DNA of 64,000 nucleotides from Marinifilum caeruleilacunae (GCF_013141825.1 NZ_RZNH01000008.1:63000-126999), one strand, 5' to 3'. Shown: positions 36,373-45,016, numbered from the stretch's first letter. Notes: generated by a model not told the origin, from the sequence alone. A program made the numbers and translations.

Positions 36373-36553
36373 TTGATATTATTTACATTAAAAAATTGAT
36401 TATTCTAATCTTAAAACAGTAAACAATATTAGATGATTCTGTATTGAATGTCAATTTTTTTGGATGAACCCTGATTTAACTCGATAAAAGTGGCTTTGTT
36501 ACAGTTAAATCATTTCTACTAAACAAAAGGGTTAATATTTGTTAATTACAAAC

Positions 36554-36585
36554 AAAAAAAAGAGGAGCTCCTTAGAACTCCTCTT
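36554..36585 (-). terminator. Terminator of the kor operon
   Basis: AGAGGAG / CTCCTCT with an 11-base loop and a T tract on the minus strand, about 32 bases after the korC stop codon. Confidence 0.85.
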
Positions 36586-36617
36586 CGCTATTGAAATATA
36601 TGTTAGGTCTGTTGTGA

Positions 36618-37169
36618 TTACAGAGCTACAACTGTCTCAACACTATCAATTCCTTTTTGAATTGCTTCAATATTTAATGGAATTAATTTGTGGTGACGTT
36701 CAGGTAATGATTTTTCCAAACCTTTCTTAACATTTTCGATCTTAACAATAGGCTTCACATTTAAGAATCCACCCAAAATAATCATGTTAAAAGTCTTAGG
36801 ATTTCCCATTTCTGCAGCTAATGCAGCACCAGGAATCTTATAAATGTTAATGTCATCTCTTTCCGGATGACGAGTGATACCGTTTGGATCATATAGCAAT
36901 GTTCCACCTGGCTTAATATCGCTTTCGAATTTATCCATTGACTGCTGATTTAGAATGATAGCTGTATCAAACTTCTTCAAAACAGGTGAACTAATTCTGT
37001 CATCACTTAAGATTACTGTTACGTTAGCAGTACCTCCACGCATCTCAGGACCATATGATGGCATCCATGATACTTCCTGATCTTGCATAATACCTGAGTA
37101 AGCTAAAATTTTACCCATTGAAAGTACACCTTGACCACCAAATCCTGCAATGATAATTTCTTCTGTCAT
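36618..37169 (-). CDS. korC: 2-oxoacid:ferredoxin oxidoreductase, gamma subunit
   Basis: 183 aa. Gamma-type subunit of the ferredoxin-linked 2-oxoacid oxidoreductases: GFGGQGVLSMGKILAYSG at the N-terminus, PSYGPEMRGGTANVTVILSD, and GALAAEMGNPKTFNMIILG. It completes the alpha-beta-gamma-delta set. Last of four genes transcribed korD-korA-korB-korC, 34 bases after korB. The symbols kor and vor are both used for this set; the substrate (2-oxoglutarate, branched-chain or pyruvate) is not decided by sequence. Confidence 0.93.
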   Translation of the reverse strand: MTEEIIIAGFGGQGVLSMGKILAYSGIMQDQEVSWMPSYGPEMRGGTANVTVILSDDRISSPVLKKFDTAIILNQQSMDKFESDIKPGGTLLYDPNGITRHPERDDINIYKIPGAALAAEMGNPKTFNMIILGGFLNVKPIVKIENVKKGLEKSLPERHHKLIPLNIEAIQKGIDSVETVVAL

Positions 37170-37203
37170 TTTTTTACAGTTTTTATTGATTTAAAATGGA
37201 GTT

Positions 37204-37977
37204 CTATTCATCTTTTAATGTACCCAATGGATAGTAAGGGAACATATTTTCTTTCATCCACTCGTTAGATTGAGTTGGAGACAATTTCCAACCAGAACTA
37301 CAAGTACCTACAATTTCGATGAAAGAAAGACCTTTTTTCTCTCTTGTATTTTCAAATCCTTTACGGATTGCTTTTTTCAATTTTCTAACTGCTCCTGCTG
37401 TTTCTGCAGACTGACGAGTTACAAAACGTGTACCTGGTAGCAAGCTTACCATCTCGCTAATTTTCATTGGAGCACCTGTAGAACCACAGTCACGTCCGTA
37501 AGGAGATGTTGCAGTCACCTGACCATCCAAAGTAGTTGGAGCCATCTGACCACCAGTCATACCGTAAATTGCGTTGTTCACAAAAACAACAACAATGTTT
37601 TCACCACGGTTACAAGCGTGAATAATTTCTGCACATCCGATAGATGCCAAGTCACCATCACCCTGGTAAGTAAATACATATTTATCCGGCATTAAACGAG
37701 CGGTAGCAGTAGCCAATGCAGGAGCACGACCGTGAGCTGCTTGTTGCCAGTCAATATCCAAATAGTTATAGGCTAATACAGAACAACCTACTGGCGAAAC
37801 ACCAATTGTCTTATCCTGAATATCCATTTCTTCGATAACTTCAGCAATTACCTTGTGAATTACACCATGTGTACAACCTGGGCAATAGTGCATTTCGTTA
37901 TCTAAAAGAACACTGGTTTTTTTGTAAACCAAGTTCTCTTCGCTAATAATATTATTGATCTCAGTTGTTGCTGTCAT
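37204..37977 (-). CDS. korB: 2-oxoacid:ferredoxin oxidoreductase, beta (thiamin diphosphate) subunit
   Basis: 257 aa. Binds thiamin diphosphate: YCPGCTHGVIHKVIAE, SPVGCSVLAY, HGRAPALATATARLMPD, then the cofactor motif GDGDLASIG...NNAIYGMTGGQMAPTT. It decarboxylates the 2-oxoacid and passes electrons to Fe-S clusters. The chain includes a CGSTGAP segment typical of VorA/KorB-type beta subunits. Spacing to korA is three bases, so translation is likely coupled. Confidence 0.94.
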   Translation of the reverse strand: MTATTEINNIISEENLVYKKTSVLLDNEMHYCPGCTHGVIHKVIAEVIEEMDIQDKTIGVSPVGCSVLAYNYLDIDWQQAAHGRAPALATATARLMPDKYVFTYQGDGDLASIGCAEIIHACNRGENIVVVFVNNAIYGMTGGQMAPTTLDGQVTATSPYGRDCGSTGAPMKISEMVSLLPGTRFVTRQSAETAGAVRKLKKAIRKGFENTREKKGLSFIEIVGTCSSGWKLSPTQSNEWMKENMFPYYPLGTLKDE

Positions 37978-37980
37978 AAC

Positions 37981-39066
37981 TTATTTTCCTAAAATTTTTT
38001 CTTCCAATGCTTCCACAACTTCTTCTGGAGTAGGAATGATTCCACCATAGCGTCCGAAGTGTTCTACAGGAACTTTACCATTTACTGCCAATCTTACGTC
38101 TTCTACCATCTGACCAGCACTCATTTCTACAGATAGGATACCCTTAACTTGTCCCAACATTTCCTGAATTTGTTTTGTTGGATAAGGGAATAGAGTTATC
38201 GGACGAAGCAATCCAACTTTAATGCCTTTTTCTCTTGCAAGCTCTACTGATTTCTGGCAAATTCTTGCACTTGAACCATAAGCAACAAATAAATATTCAG
38301 CATCGTCACACTCAAACTTCTCGTAACGAACATCGTTCTCTTCCATAGCGCGATATTTCGCTTGAAGTTTGTGGTTAAACACCTCTTGTTTAGCAGAATC
38401 CAAATCAAGAGAAGTAGAAATATTACGTTCGCTTCCAGCTTTTTTACCATTGGTTGCCCATGATCCAGAAATCTTTTCAATTTCTTCATCGGTCCAACGA
38501 GGCTTATAATCAGCCAATTCAACTTTTTCCATCATCTGACCAATTACACCATCAGATAGAATCATAGCTGGATTTAAGTATTTAAATGAAAGTTCGAACC
38601 CTAGGTCAACAAAATCATTCATTTCCTGAACAGAAGCTGGTGCTAAAACGATCAATTTGTAATCGCCGTGACCACCACCTTTAACTGCCTGAAAATAATC
38701 TGACTGAGCTGGCTGGATTGTACCCAATCCTGGGCCTCCTCGTACAATATTTACAATTAATGCAGGAAGCTCAGCACCTGCCAAATAAGTAATCCCTTCA
38801 GCTTTCAAACTAATACCAGGACTTGATGAAGAAGTCATTACTTTTTTACCGCAAGAAGCTCCACCATAAACCATGTTAATAGCAGCAACTTCACTCTCAG
38901 CTTGCAGAACCACCATACCAGTTTCTTCTTCTGGTCTGCGGATCATTAGGGTCTCCATAATTTCGGATTGAGGAGTAATTGGATAACCGAAATATCCATC
39001 GCAACCACAGCGAATAGCTGCTTCTGCAATTACCTCATTTCCTTTCATTAAACGAACGTCTCCCAT
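37981..39066 (-). CDS. korA: 2-oxoacid:ferredoxin oxidoreductase, alpha subunit (VorB/KorA type)
   Basis: 361 aa. Alpha subunit with RLMKGNEVIAEAAIRCGCDGYFGYPITPQSEIME broken across the pyrimidine-binding domain, AESEVAAINMVYGGASCGKKVMTSSSSPG (substrate and cofactor contact region), and a C-terminal domain with YGSSARICQKSVELAREKG and GLLRPITLFPYP. The length and sequence style match subunits often named VorB (3-methyl-2-oxobutanoate-type), so branched-chain 2-oxoacids are a likely substrate; that is inference from family naming. Confidence 0.93.
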   Translation of the reverse strand: MGDVRLMKGNEVIAEAAIRCGCDGYFGYPITPQSEIMETLMIRRPEEETGMVVLQAESEVAAINMVYGGASCGKKVMTSSSSPGISLKAEGITYLAGAELPALIVNIVRGGPGLGTIQPAQSDYFQAVKGGGHGDYKLIVLAPASVQEMNDFVDLGFELSFKYLNPAMILSDGVIGQMMEKVELADYKPRWTDEEIEKISGSWATNGKKAGSERNISTSLDLDSAKQEVFNHKLQAKYRAMEENDVRYEKFECDDAEYLFVAYGSSARICQKSVELAREKGIKVGLLRPITLFPYPTKQIQEMLGQVKGILSVEMSAGQMVEDVRLAVNGKVPVEHFGRYGGIIPTPEEVVEALEEKILGK

Positions 39067-39117
39067 TACGAATATTTTTATAAATTTTTCAGATTTGAGT
39101 AATAAGTACTTATTGTA

Positions 39118-39345
39118 CTAGCTAGCCTTGGCTCTGTAAACTGTGATTACAGTATCAGGACAAACCAAGCCACAGCTTGAACAACCAATACAAGCATCTG
39201 GATTGGCCATATGAGCGTAATGATAACCTTTACCATTTACTCCTCTTGCCAGTTCGATAACCGCTGTCGGACAAGACACTACACAAAGGCCACATCCTTT
39301 ACATTTTTCGGTATCAACTACAATAGCACCTTTAAATTTTGCCAT
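39118..39345 (-). CDS. korD: 2-oxoacid:ferredoxin oxidoreductase, delta (2[4Fe-4S] ferredoxin) subunit
   Basis: 75 aa. Two cluster motifs, CKGCGLCVVSCP and CIGCSSCGLVCP, with the insertion between them (ELARGVNGKGYHYA) typical of the delta subunit rather than of a free ferredoxin. It hands electrons from the TPP site to soluble ferredoxin. First gene of the operon. An imperfect -7 (TACCTTTA at 39382-39389, minus strand) lies 37 bases upstream. Confidence 0.94.
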   Translation of the reverse strand: MAKFKGAIVVDTEKCKGCGLCVVSCPTAVIELARGVNGKGYHYAHMANPDACIGCSSCGLVCPDTVITVYRAKAS

Positions 39346-39536
39346 AGCATTTATAATTAAAAATTAAATGTTTTTACTCTCTAAAGGTAACAAATTAAAA
39401 GCGATTTTAACGATTCTGCTTTCAATTTATCATCCTCTTAAATTAACTGAATTTCAACTCCTTACACCTAAACACTGGAATTTACATCCAATCTAAATAA
39501 TATAATCCATTAAGGATTAAAACATTATATCTTTTT

Positions 39537-40868
39537 TTAGCTTAATTTACTTTCCAATTGATGGTGTTTTTCAAACTCTTTCAATCTGAATTCAAGGTCT
39601 TTGAATTGATCGCGAGAAATTTGAGAAACACAAGCTCTTAGTCCTTCTTTTAAGCTACCTGTTTCATTCAAACAAATTGCTGAAATGCCGTAGTACAACA
39701 ATTCTTTATTTAATTCGGCTCCCGTAAGTCCTGGATATGAAACTGTAAAGTAAAATCCATCTGCTAAAGGAACATTTACATCGGTATCGTAAACCAGTTC
39801 GAAACCATTTTCAAGGAACATCTTCTTCATGATTTGGGCTCTTTCCCCATATTCTTTCACATCATTAATAAAATCGAAGCTTCCTTCGTTGGCAGCTTTC
39901 AACATTGCACAAAGTGCGTACTGTGCCGAATGAGCTGTTCCTGATGAAAGTGTGTAAATGATTCTATAAATAATGGTGTATCCAAACTCGCCTGTACCAC
40001 CAAATCTTTTGGCCAGATTATCGAATTTTCTGCTGTACAATTTGTCCGACATACAAAGCAAACCAATTCTTTGTCCTGCATAACTAAATGCTTTTGAGCT
40101 TGAAATCATCAACACATAGTTGTCGGTATAATTGGCAACACTTGGCTGATAAGGAGCAACTCCTGGCTTACCAAGATCAGAACGGAAATCCATTGCAAAG
40201 TATGCAAGGTCTTCCATTACAATGGTATCGTATTTATTGGCTAACTCACCAATAATTCTCAATTCTTCTTCGTTGAAACAAATCCATGCCGGGTTGTTAG
40301 GATTTGAGTAAATCATTCCCGCAATATTTCCTTTGGCTAAGAATTCTTCTAATTTTTCTCTCAGTTTTTCTCCCCTGTAATTGTACACATCAAACGATTC
40401 GTACTTCTGTCCCATTACTTCCAACTGAGTTTTCTGAACCGGGAAACCTGGATCTATAAAAAGAATTGTATCTTTTTTAGGATCGCATGATCCGATTGCC
40501 ATAAAAGCAGCATACCCACCTTGCATCGAACCAACGGTTGGAACAATGCCTTCAGGTTTAATATCGATATTCATGAAATTCTTCACGAAACGAGATCCTT
40601 CTTCTTTAAGCGCCTTTACACCTTCCAACATAGGATAAGCAGAAGCAGCTCCTTCTTCCAAAGCTTTCTTTTCTGCTTCAATACCCACTTTAGCAGGTCT
40701 TAATCCAGGAACGCCCATTTCCATTCTAATGAACTTCTCTCCGCTTTCCTCCTGAATTAAATTTACAACACGCACGATGTCGCGAATTGTTGCATCCGCC
40801 ATATTCTTGATTCCACAATATTCTAATTGCTTATCAACAATCTGTTTATTTATAGGGGTATTTTCCAT
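39537..40868 (-). CDS. Class I/II PLP-dependent aminotransferase
   Basis: 443 aa, somewhat longer than the 390-400 aa norm because of an N-terminal stretch (NKQIVDKQLEYCGIKNMADATIRD). Fold-type I features are MGVPGLRPAKVG, the PNNPAWICF turn, MEDLAYFAMDF, and SSSKAFSYAGQRIGL with the PLP-binding lysine. It converts amino acids to 2-oxoacids; the amino acid preference is unknown. It lies 191 bases upstream of korD in the same direction with no strong terminator between, so it may feed 2-oxoacids to KOR. Confidence 0.9.
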   Translation of the reverse strand: MENTPINKQIVDKQLEYCGIKNMADATIRDIVRVVNLIQEESGEKFIRMEMGVPGLRPAKVGIEAEKKALEEGAASAYPMLEGVKALKEEGSRFVKNFMNIDIKPEGIVPTVGSMQGGYAAFMAIGSCDPKKDTILFIDPGFPVQKTQLEVMGQKYESFDVYNYRGEKLREKLEEFLAKGNIAGMIYSNPNNPAWICFNEEELRIIGELANKYDTIVMEDLAYFAMDFRSDLGKPGVAPYQPSVANYTDNYVLMISSSKAFSYAGQRIGLLCMSDKLYSRKFDNLAKRFGGTGEFGYTIIYRIIYTLSSGTAHSAQYALCAMLKAANEGSFDFINDVKEYGERAQIMKKMFLENGFELVYDTDVNVPLADGFYFTVSYPGLTGAELNKELLYYGISAICLNETGSLKEGLRACVSQISRDQFKDLEFRLKEFEKHHQLESKLS

Positions 40869-41101
40869 TTCTCTTTATTTTTCTGTGGTTAAGGTTAATA
40901 GTTTGTGAGTTTTCTGCCATTAAATATCCGATCTCCTTTCAGATTTTAAGCATCTCCTATTACTCACCTTACTAATTTTATGCAATTTTACGAAATTTAA
41001 TAACAAATTAAAACATCAAACCCTTATTTGATTGCAATCTAAACAAAGTAATCGTTTTAAATGTTTCAATTCATTACAACAACGAGTGAAATACTTACAA
41101 A

Positions 41102-41135
41102 TTGAAAAAGGCTGATCGGTACCCCGTCAGCCTTT
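41102..41135 (-). terminator. Terminator of the flavodoxin gene
   Basis: AAAGGCTGA / TCAGCCTTT with an 11-base loop, followed on the minus strand by TTTTTC. It begins 24 bases after the stop codon. Confidence 0.8.
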
Positions 41136-41159
41136 TATATTTTCAATTCTTACAGTTCA

Positions 41160-41681
41160 TTATTCGAACTCAGGAAGAATAGCTTCCAACCATTTCTCTA
41201 CCCTTTCTTCGGTAAGATCCGATTCAAAGTCTTCATCCAATGGCAGACCAACAAATTTACCATCTACAAAAGCCCTTGATTCATTGAATTCATATCCTTC
41301 ATCGCTAACCTGGCCAATCATTTCGGCTCCGGTTGGTTGAATTGCTTCAGCCAAATCTCCCATCGAATCAACAAAGAAATCAGCGTAAGCGATATGATCA
41401 CCTAAGCCAAAAAGAGCAACTTTTTTACCTTTTAGATCTAAAGTATTTAGCTTTGGTAAAAAGTTATCCCAATCATTTCCAGAATTATCTGATGACCAGG
41501 TATGCTTTCCAAGCGTTGAAATTCCAAAAATGATATTTGAATACTCATTTAACTTTTCAGCTTCTGTTTCCTTAACCAAATGCAATTCAACTTCTTTCGT
41601 TGTGATCTTTTCAGCTACAATCTTAGCGACCTTATCCACATTTCCGCCTTCAGGTCCGTAAAACAATCCAATCTTACTCAT
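41160..41681 (-). CDS. fld: Flavodoxin (long-chain type)
   Basis: 173 aa. FMN-binding electron carrier that can stand in for ferredoxin. N-terminal IGLFYGPEGGNVDKVAKIV replaces the more usual YGSTTGNTE phosphate loop, keeping the glycines and Asn. GISTLGKHTWSSDNSGNDWDNF and LFGLGDHIAYADFFVDSMG give the FMN ring contacts, and the long-chain insertion lies around 125-150. It has its own promoter inside the end of the upstream gene and its own terminator. Its place beside KOR and acyl-CoA synthetase genes fits a role as their electron carrier when iron is low (inference). Confidence 0.93.
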   Translation of the reverse strand: MSKIGLFYGPEGGNVDKVAKIVAEKITTKEVELHLVKETEAEKLNEYSNIIFGISTLGKHTWSSDNSGNDWDNFLPKLNTLDLKGKKVALFGLGDHIAYADFFVDSMGDLAEAIQPTGAEMIGQVSDEGYEFNESRAFVDGKFVGLPLDEDFESDLTEERVEKWLEAILPEFE

Positions 41682-41723
41682 AGGACAATATTTTTATGTT
41701 AGTGTGTTTCTTGTTTCTACTTA

Positions 41724-41753
41724 CAAAGTTAAAACTATTTGGCACTTTTCAAA
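41724..41753 (-). promoter_or_regulatory. Promoter of the flavodoxin gene
   Basis: On the minus strand TTTG (41750-41753), 18 bases, TAACTTTG (41724-41731). It overlaps the last codons of the upstream membrane-protein gene and lets flavodoxin be expressed apart from it. Confidence 0.7.
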
Positions 41754-42427
41754 CTAGCAATCGCAAGCAATACGCCCAATACAATACCCAGTACGGCTGC
41801 AAATAAAACCTGGAAATCAGGAGGAAGCAAGAAGGTAATTGTGTGAGCAGGAATCCAGAAAAATGGAATTGTTTTTTTGAAGACAAAATTCCATTGAACA
41901 TCCCAGTTCAGGTTCACAAAAATGTTTGAAAATTTTATCGGACGTAGCAATCCCACAACTGTTCCACCATTATCCACAATATGTGTATCGGTGATCTTGT
42001 GCAGGGTCATCATTACTGGGGCATAAATCAGGTTCATAAATGCACTAATGCAGAAAGCTACCAATAGTTTTGTTCCCGTAAAAGGTTGTTTCATTGCCTC
42101 TACAGCTCCCTCAACTCCCAAATACGATAAGAAAATTGGTGTTCCGGTTGCAAAAATAACAAAGGCCAGCTTAATGGTAAGCCCTAAAAATCCCCATACA
42201 ATTGCACGAGGAATTACTCCAAAACCTTTCTGATAATAATTCCCTGTTCTGATTCGTAATCCGATTACTTCACCAATGGTTGCCAGTATGGCAAACTTGA
42301 TAAAGCTGGTGATCATGCCATGTTCTTTATTAAAATCGATATAAAAATCGAATACAGTTTGAGACACAAAAAATGGCAGGAACAATAAGATGAATCCCAG
42401 CCAAAAAATGACATCTTGTTTTTTCAT
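41735..42427 (-). CDS. Inner-membrane protein, possibly Mpv17/PMP22-like
   Basis: 230 aa with about five hydrophobic segments. I do not recognise it firmly. The last 60 residues (NWDVQWNFVFKKTIPFFWIP, then a final helix after FLLPPDFQVL) resemble the C-terminal pattern of the Mpv17/PMP22 family, where a tryptophan-rich loop precedes the last helices. A central loop (LLRPIKFSNIFVNLNWDV) joins the two halves. It sits between flavodoxin and a tiny membrane-protein gene; its role in the block is unknown. Confidence 0.6.
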   Translation of the reverse strand: MKKQDVIFWLGFILLFLPFFVSQTVFDFYIDFNKEHGMITSFIKFAILATIGEVIGLRIRTGNYYQKGFGVIPRAIVWGFLGLTIKLAFVIFATGTPIFLSYLGVEGAVEAMKQPFTGTKLLVAFCISAFMNLIYAPVMMTLHKITDTHIVDNGGTVVGLLRPIKFSNIFVNLNWDVQWNFVFKKTIPFFWIPAHTITFLLPPDFQVLFAAVLGIVLGVLLAIASLKSAK

Positions 42428-42457
42428 TGTTTTATAGTTAGATGTGTTTTGAACACA

Positions 42458-42486
42458 AATAGCATGAGAATTAATCCCATGCTATT
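42458..42486 (-). terminator. Hairpin between the 49-aa gene and the membrane-protein gene
   Basis: AATAGCATG / CATGCTATT, perfect 9-bp stem with an 11-base loop. On the minus strand it is followed only by TGTGTTC, so it may be a partial terminator or an mRNA processing or stability element. Confidence 0.45.
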
Positions 42487-42490
42487 GTTT

Positions 42491-42640
42491 TTATTTTTCC
42501 GATTGCTCTGTGTAGTTTTCGAGACCTTTGAAGAAACCTGTTTTGACATCTTTCCATTTTATGGCGATCCCAATTAACAGAATGATCACAAAACTGATCA
42601 TCATTTTTTCATTCTTCGTCAGATCCTTCCACTTTCTCAT
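42491..42640 (-). CDS. Small single-pass membrane protein, 49 aa
   Basis: A short frame with protein-like composition: a basic start (MRKWKDLTKNEK), one hydrophobic helix (MMISFVIILLIGIAI, about 13-27), then a polar tail (KWKDVKTGFFKGLENYTEQ). I know no family for it. It lies in the same direction between the acyl-CoA synthetase and the membrane-protein gene, bounded by a hairpin on each side. The start codon is ATG at 42640; no strong Shine-Dalgarno is seen, which is common in this phylum. Confidence 0.55.
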   Translation of the reverse strand: MRKWKDLTKNEKMMISFVIILLIGIAIKWKDVKTGFFKGLENYTEQSEK

Positions 42641-42660
42641 AGCAAATATTTTTAAAATCA

Positions 42661-42694
42661 GCTGTCAGCATTTGGCAATCCTATTGCTAACAGC
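42661..42694 (-). terminator. Hairpin after the acyl-CoA synthetase gene
   Basis: GCTGTCAGCA pairs with TGCTAACAGC (9 of 10 bp, 14-base loop). On the minus strand it is followed by TGATTTTAAAAATATTT, a weak T tract, so termination may be partial. Confidence 0.5.
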
Positions 42695-42710
42695 TTTTAC
42701 ATTCAATCAA

Positions 42711-44771
42711 TTATTCTTTTTCGATTCTGATACGCGCATCAACAGCTGTTACAGCATCTTTGTTACCCAACAATGGGTTCAAATCCATTTCGAAGATTTC
42801 CGGAGCAATTTTCATTAAAGCAGCTACACGAGTTACTGCTTCGGCAAATCGATCTTCGTTTACTGGTTCCTGACCTCTTACACCTTTAATAATTCCGTAA
42901 GAATTTAATCCTTGAATCATTTCGTGTGCCTCTTCGGTAGAAATTGGTGCCAGGGAAGCTTTCACATCTTTTAGTACCTCGATAAAGATTCCTCCAAGAC
43001 CACACAATACCATGTGACCGAATTTTTCTTCACGTTTCGATCCGATAAATACCTCTGTACCGCTTAACATCTGAGCCAGCATTACTGCGTAGGTATCCTT
43101 GATCTGCATCATTCTTTTGAATTCAGAACGAACTGTTTCCTCATCTTTCACATTCAAGGTTACACCTCCCACATCCGATTTGTGAACTGGTCCAACAACT
43201 TTCATTACCAATGGGAAACCAATTTCTTTAGCCAAAGCTACAACCTCTTCTTCGGTATCAGCAACTCCTTCTTTAGCACGAGCAATTCCTGCTGCATCCA
43301 ATAAAGCGTGAATTTGTTCCGGACTTAAATATCCATTTTCAGCCTCATCAACAATCTTGCGAATTCCAGCTACATCAACATCAGGCATTTCAATTTCTTC
43401 CGGCTGTGGCTTTGGAGTATTGAATACTTTAGCCAATGCATTACCAAACACAACCTCATCTGGGAAATTGATTCTTCCCTTAGCAAGGAAGTGTTCAATC
43501 TCGTCCTTCACATTAATTACCGAAGGAAGAATCGGGTAAATTGGCTTCTTGCACTCCTTCATTTTTTCGTGAAGCAGATCGTAAACATCGTAAACCGGGA
43601 ACAGACCAGGGCTACCAAAAATTACAGCCATGGCATCGATATTGTCAAAATCTTTATCACAAGCATCGATAATATCACCCAGTTGCTGAGCAGTACCTGT
43701 TGCCAAAAAGTCGATAGGATTCGATACCGATGAACCTGGGTAAAGCTTCTCAAGCAATGCATCTGCTTTTGGGCCTTCGATATGAGGAACATCCAAACCA
43801 TTGTTTGACAAAGCATCGGTTAACATTACCGCCGGACCACCAGCATGAGTGATTACTGCAATGTTTTTGCCTTCTAATTCAGGGTGCATAAAAATGGAAG
43901 CAACTGTTGCCAACTCTTCACGACCGCTACAACGAACGATACCAGCTTTTTTAAATAGAGCATCAACAGCTACATCTGAACTGGCCAAAGCACCTGTGTG
44001 CGACGATGCCGCGCGGCTACCAGCTTCCGAGCTACCCGATTTTACAGCTGCAATCTTACATCCTTTACGGATTAAAGATGATGCATGCTTCAATAGCATT
44101 TCAGGCTTATCGATATTTTCAACATATAAAAGTTTCACCTTCGAGCTTGTTTCAGGATCGAAACTTTCATCTAAATATTTTAAAATTTCCTCAACACCCA
44201 TTTGTGCTGAATTCCCAACAGAGTATACGCTAGAGAACGATAATCCTTTAGGTACACCCGACTCCATAATAAATACAGCTGTAGCACCAGATCCAGAAAT
44301 GAAATCACATCCTTTTGGATCAAGACTTGGAATTGGAGTCGTGAAAACACCATTATAGTTTGAATTCAATACACCAACACAGTTAGGACCAATTAATGAT
44401 CCACCTACCGAGTTTACTGTATCAACAATTTCTTGCTCCAGTTTTGCGCCTTCTTCGTTTTCTTCACTAAATCCAGCTGACAAAATGATGAAGGCACGAG
44501 TATTTCTTTCTTCCGCTAAAAATTTAATAGTTGATGGACAAAATTTAGCTGCAATGGCCAAAATTGCCAGGTCAACATTAGGCAGATCTTTAGGATCTTT
44601 AAATGACTTAATTCCTTGCACTTCATCCAATTTTGGATTTGCCACAAAAAGCTCGCCTTTAAAATCTCCATCAATCAGGTTCTTTAAAACCTTTCCGCCA
44701 GGCTTTTGTACATCATCGGAACCTCCAACTACGACTATACTTTGGGGGTTAAGTAATTGTTCGTTTATCAT
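42711..44771 (-). CDS. ADP-forming acyl-CoA (acetyl-CoA) synthetase, fused alpha-beta
   Basis: 686 aa, the fused form. Converts acyl-CoA, ADP and phosphate to the acid, CoA and ATP. The N-terminal CoA-binding domain (PQSIVVVGGSDDVQKPGG) is followed by a succinyl-CoA-ligase-like domain with the phosphorylated histidine in ASSHTGALAS (about 265). The C-terminal ATP-grasp half starts at about 465 with LLDAAGIARA and includes GFPLVMKVVGPVHKSDVGGV and FEMDLNPLLG. In peptide fermenters it works directly after 2-oxoacid:ferredoxin oxidoreductases, and this gene lies 5.4 kb from one in the same direction. Confidence 0.93.
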   Translation of the reverse strand: MINEQLLNPQSIVVVGGSDDVQKPGGKVLKNLIDGDFKGELFVANPKLDEVQGIKSFKDPKDLPNVDLAILAIAAKFCPSTIKFLAEERNTRAFIILSAGFSEENEEGAKLEQEIVDTVNSVGGSLIGPNCVGVLNSNYNGVFTTPIPSLDPKGCDFISGSGATAVFIMESGVPKGLSFSSVYSVGNSAQMGVEEILKYLDESFDPETSSKVKLLYVENIDKPEMLLKHASSLIRKGCKIAAVKSGSSEAGSRAASSHTGALASSDVAVDALFKKAGIVRCSGREELATVASIFMHPELEGKNIAVITHAGGPAVMLTDALSNNGLDVPHIEGPKADALLEKLYPGSSVSNPIDFLATGTAQQLGDIIDACDKDFDNIDAMAVIFGSPGLFPVYDVYDLLHEKMKECKKPIYPILPSVINVKDEIEHFLAKGRINFPDEVVFGNALAKVFNTPKPQPEEIEMPDVDVAGIRKIVDEAENGYLSPEQIHALLDAAGIARAKEGVADTEEEVVALAKEIGFPLVMKVVGPVHKSDVGGVTLNVKDEETVRSEFKRMMQIKDTYAVMLAQMLSGTEVFIGSKREEKFGHMVLCGLGGIFIEVLKDVKASLAPISTEEAHEMIQGLNSYGIIKGVRGQEPVNEDRFAEAVTRVAALMKIAPEIFEMDLNPLLGNKDAVTAVDARIRIEKE

Positions 44772-44803
44772 TTTTCGTTGTTTATAATTTTGCGATTTTG
44801 CGA

Positions 44804-44811
44804 CAAATATA
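44804..44811 (-). promoter_or_regulatory. Predicted -7 element of the acyl-CoA synthetase gene
   Basis: On the minus strand TATATTTG fits TAnnTTTG, 33 bases upstream of the ATG; no -33 TTTG at normal spacing. Confidence 0.5.
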
Positions 44812-44858
44812 GTAATAATCTGCTGCTATTATGCTGATTTACCAAACAATCCGTAAGT

Positions 44859-44872
44859 AAAATTTAAATTTT
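44859..44872. promoter_or_regulatory. Palindrome between acyl-CoA synthetase and hydE
   Basis: AAAATTTAAATTTT, with further arms AAGT/ACTT one base out of register, in the divergent region of two fermentation-related genes. A shared operator is possible but the sequence is very AT-rich. Confidence 0.35.
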
Positions 44873-45008
44873 AACTTATTAATAATGCTATTTAGAAACT
44901 GAGCTATCTTCTTTTATCTCAAACGATTTCGAAAAATATTATATTCAGATTAAAGAGTGCTTTATTCCAAAATGTATCGAATGGTACAAAAAGCTAGAAT
45001 TTTATGAG

Positions 45009-45016
45009 TATTTTTG
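45009..45016 (+). promoter_or_regulatory. Predicted -7 element of hydE
   Basis: TATTTTTG fits TAnnTTTG, 35 bases before the ATG. No clear -33 element, which could mean activation is required. Confidence 0.45.

Noticed and set aside
43849-44358. Plus-strand open frame of 169 codons within the acyl-CoA synthetase gene
   Set aside because: Antisense shadow of a strongly supported gene.
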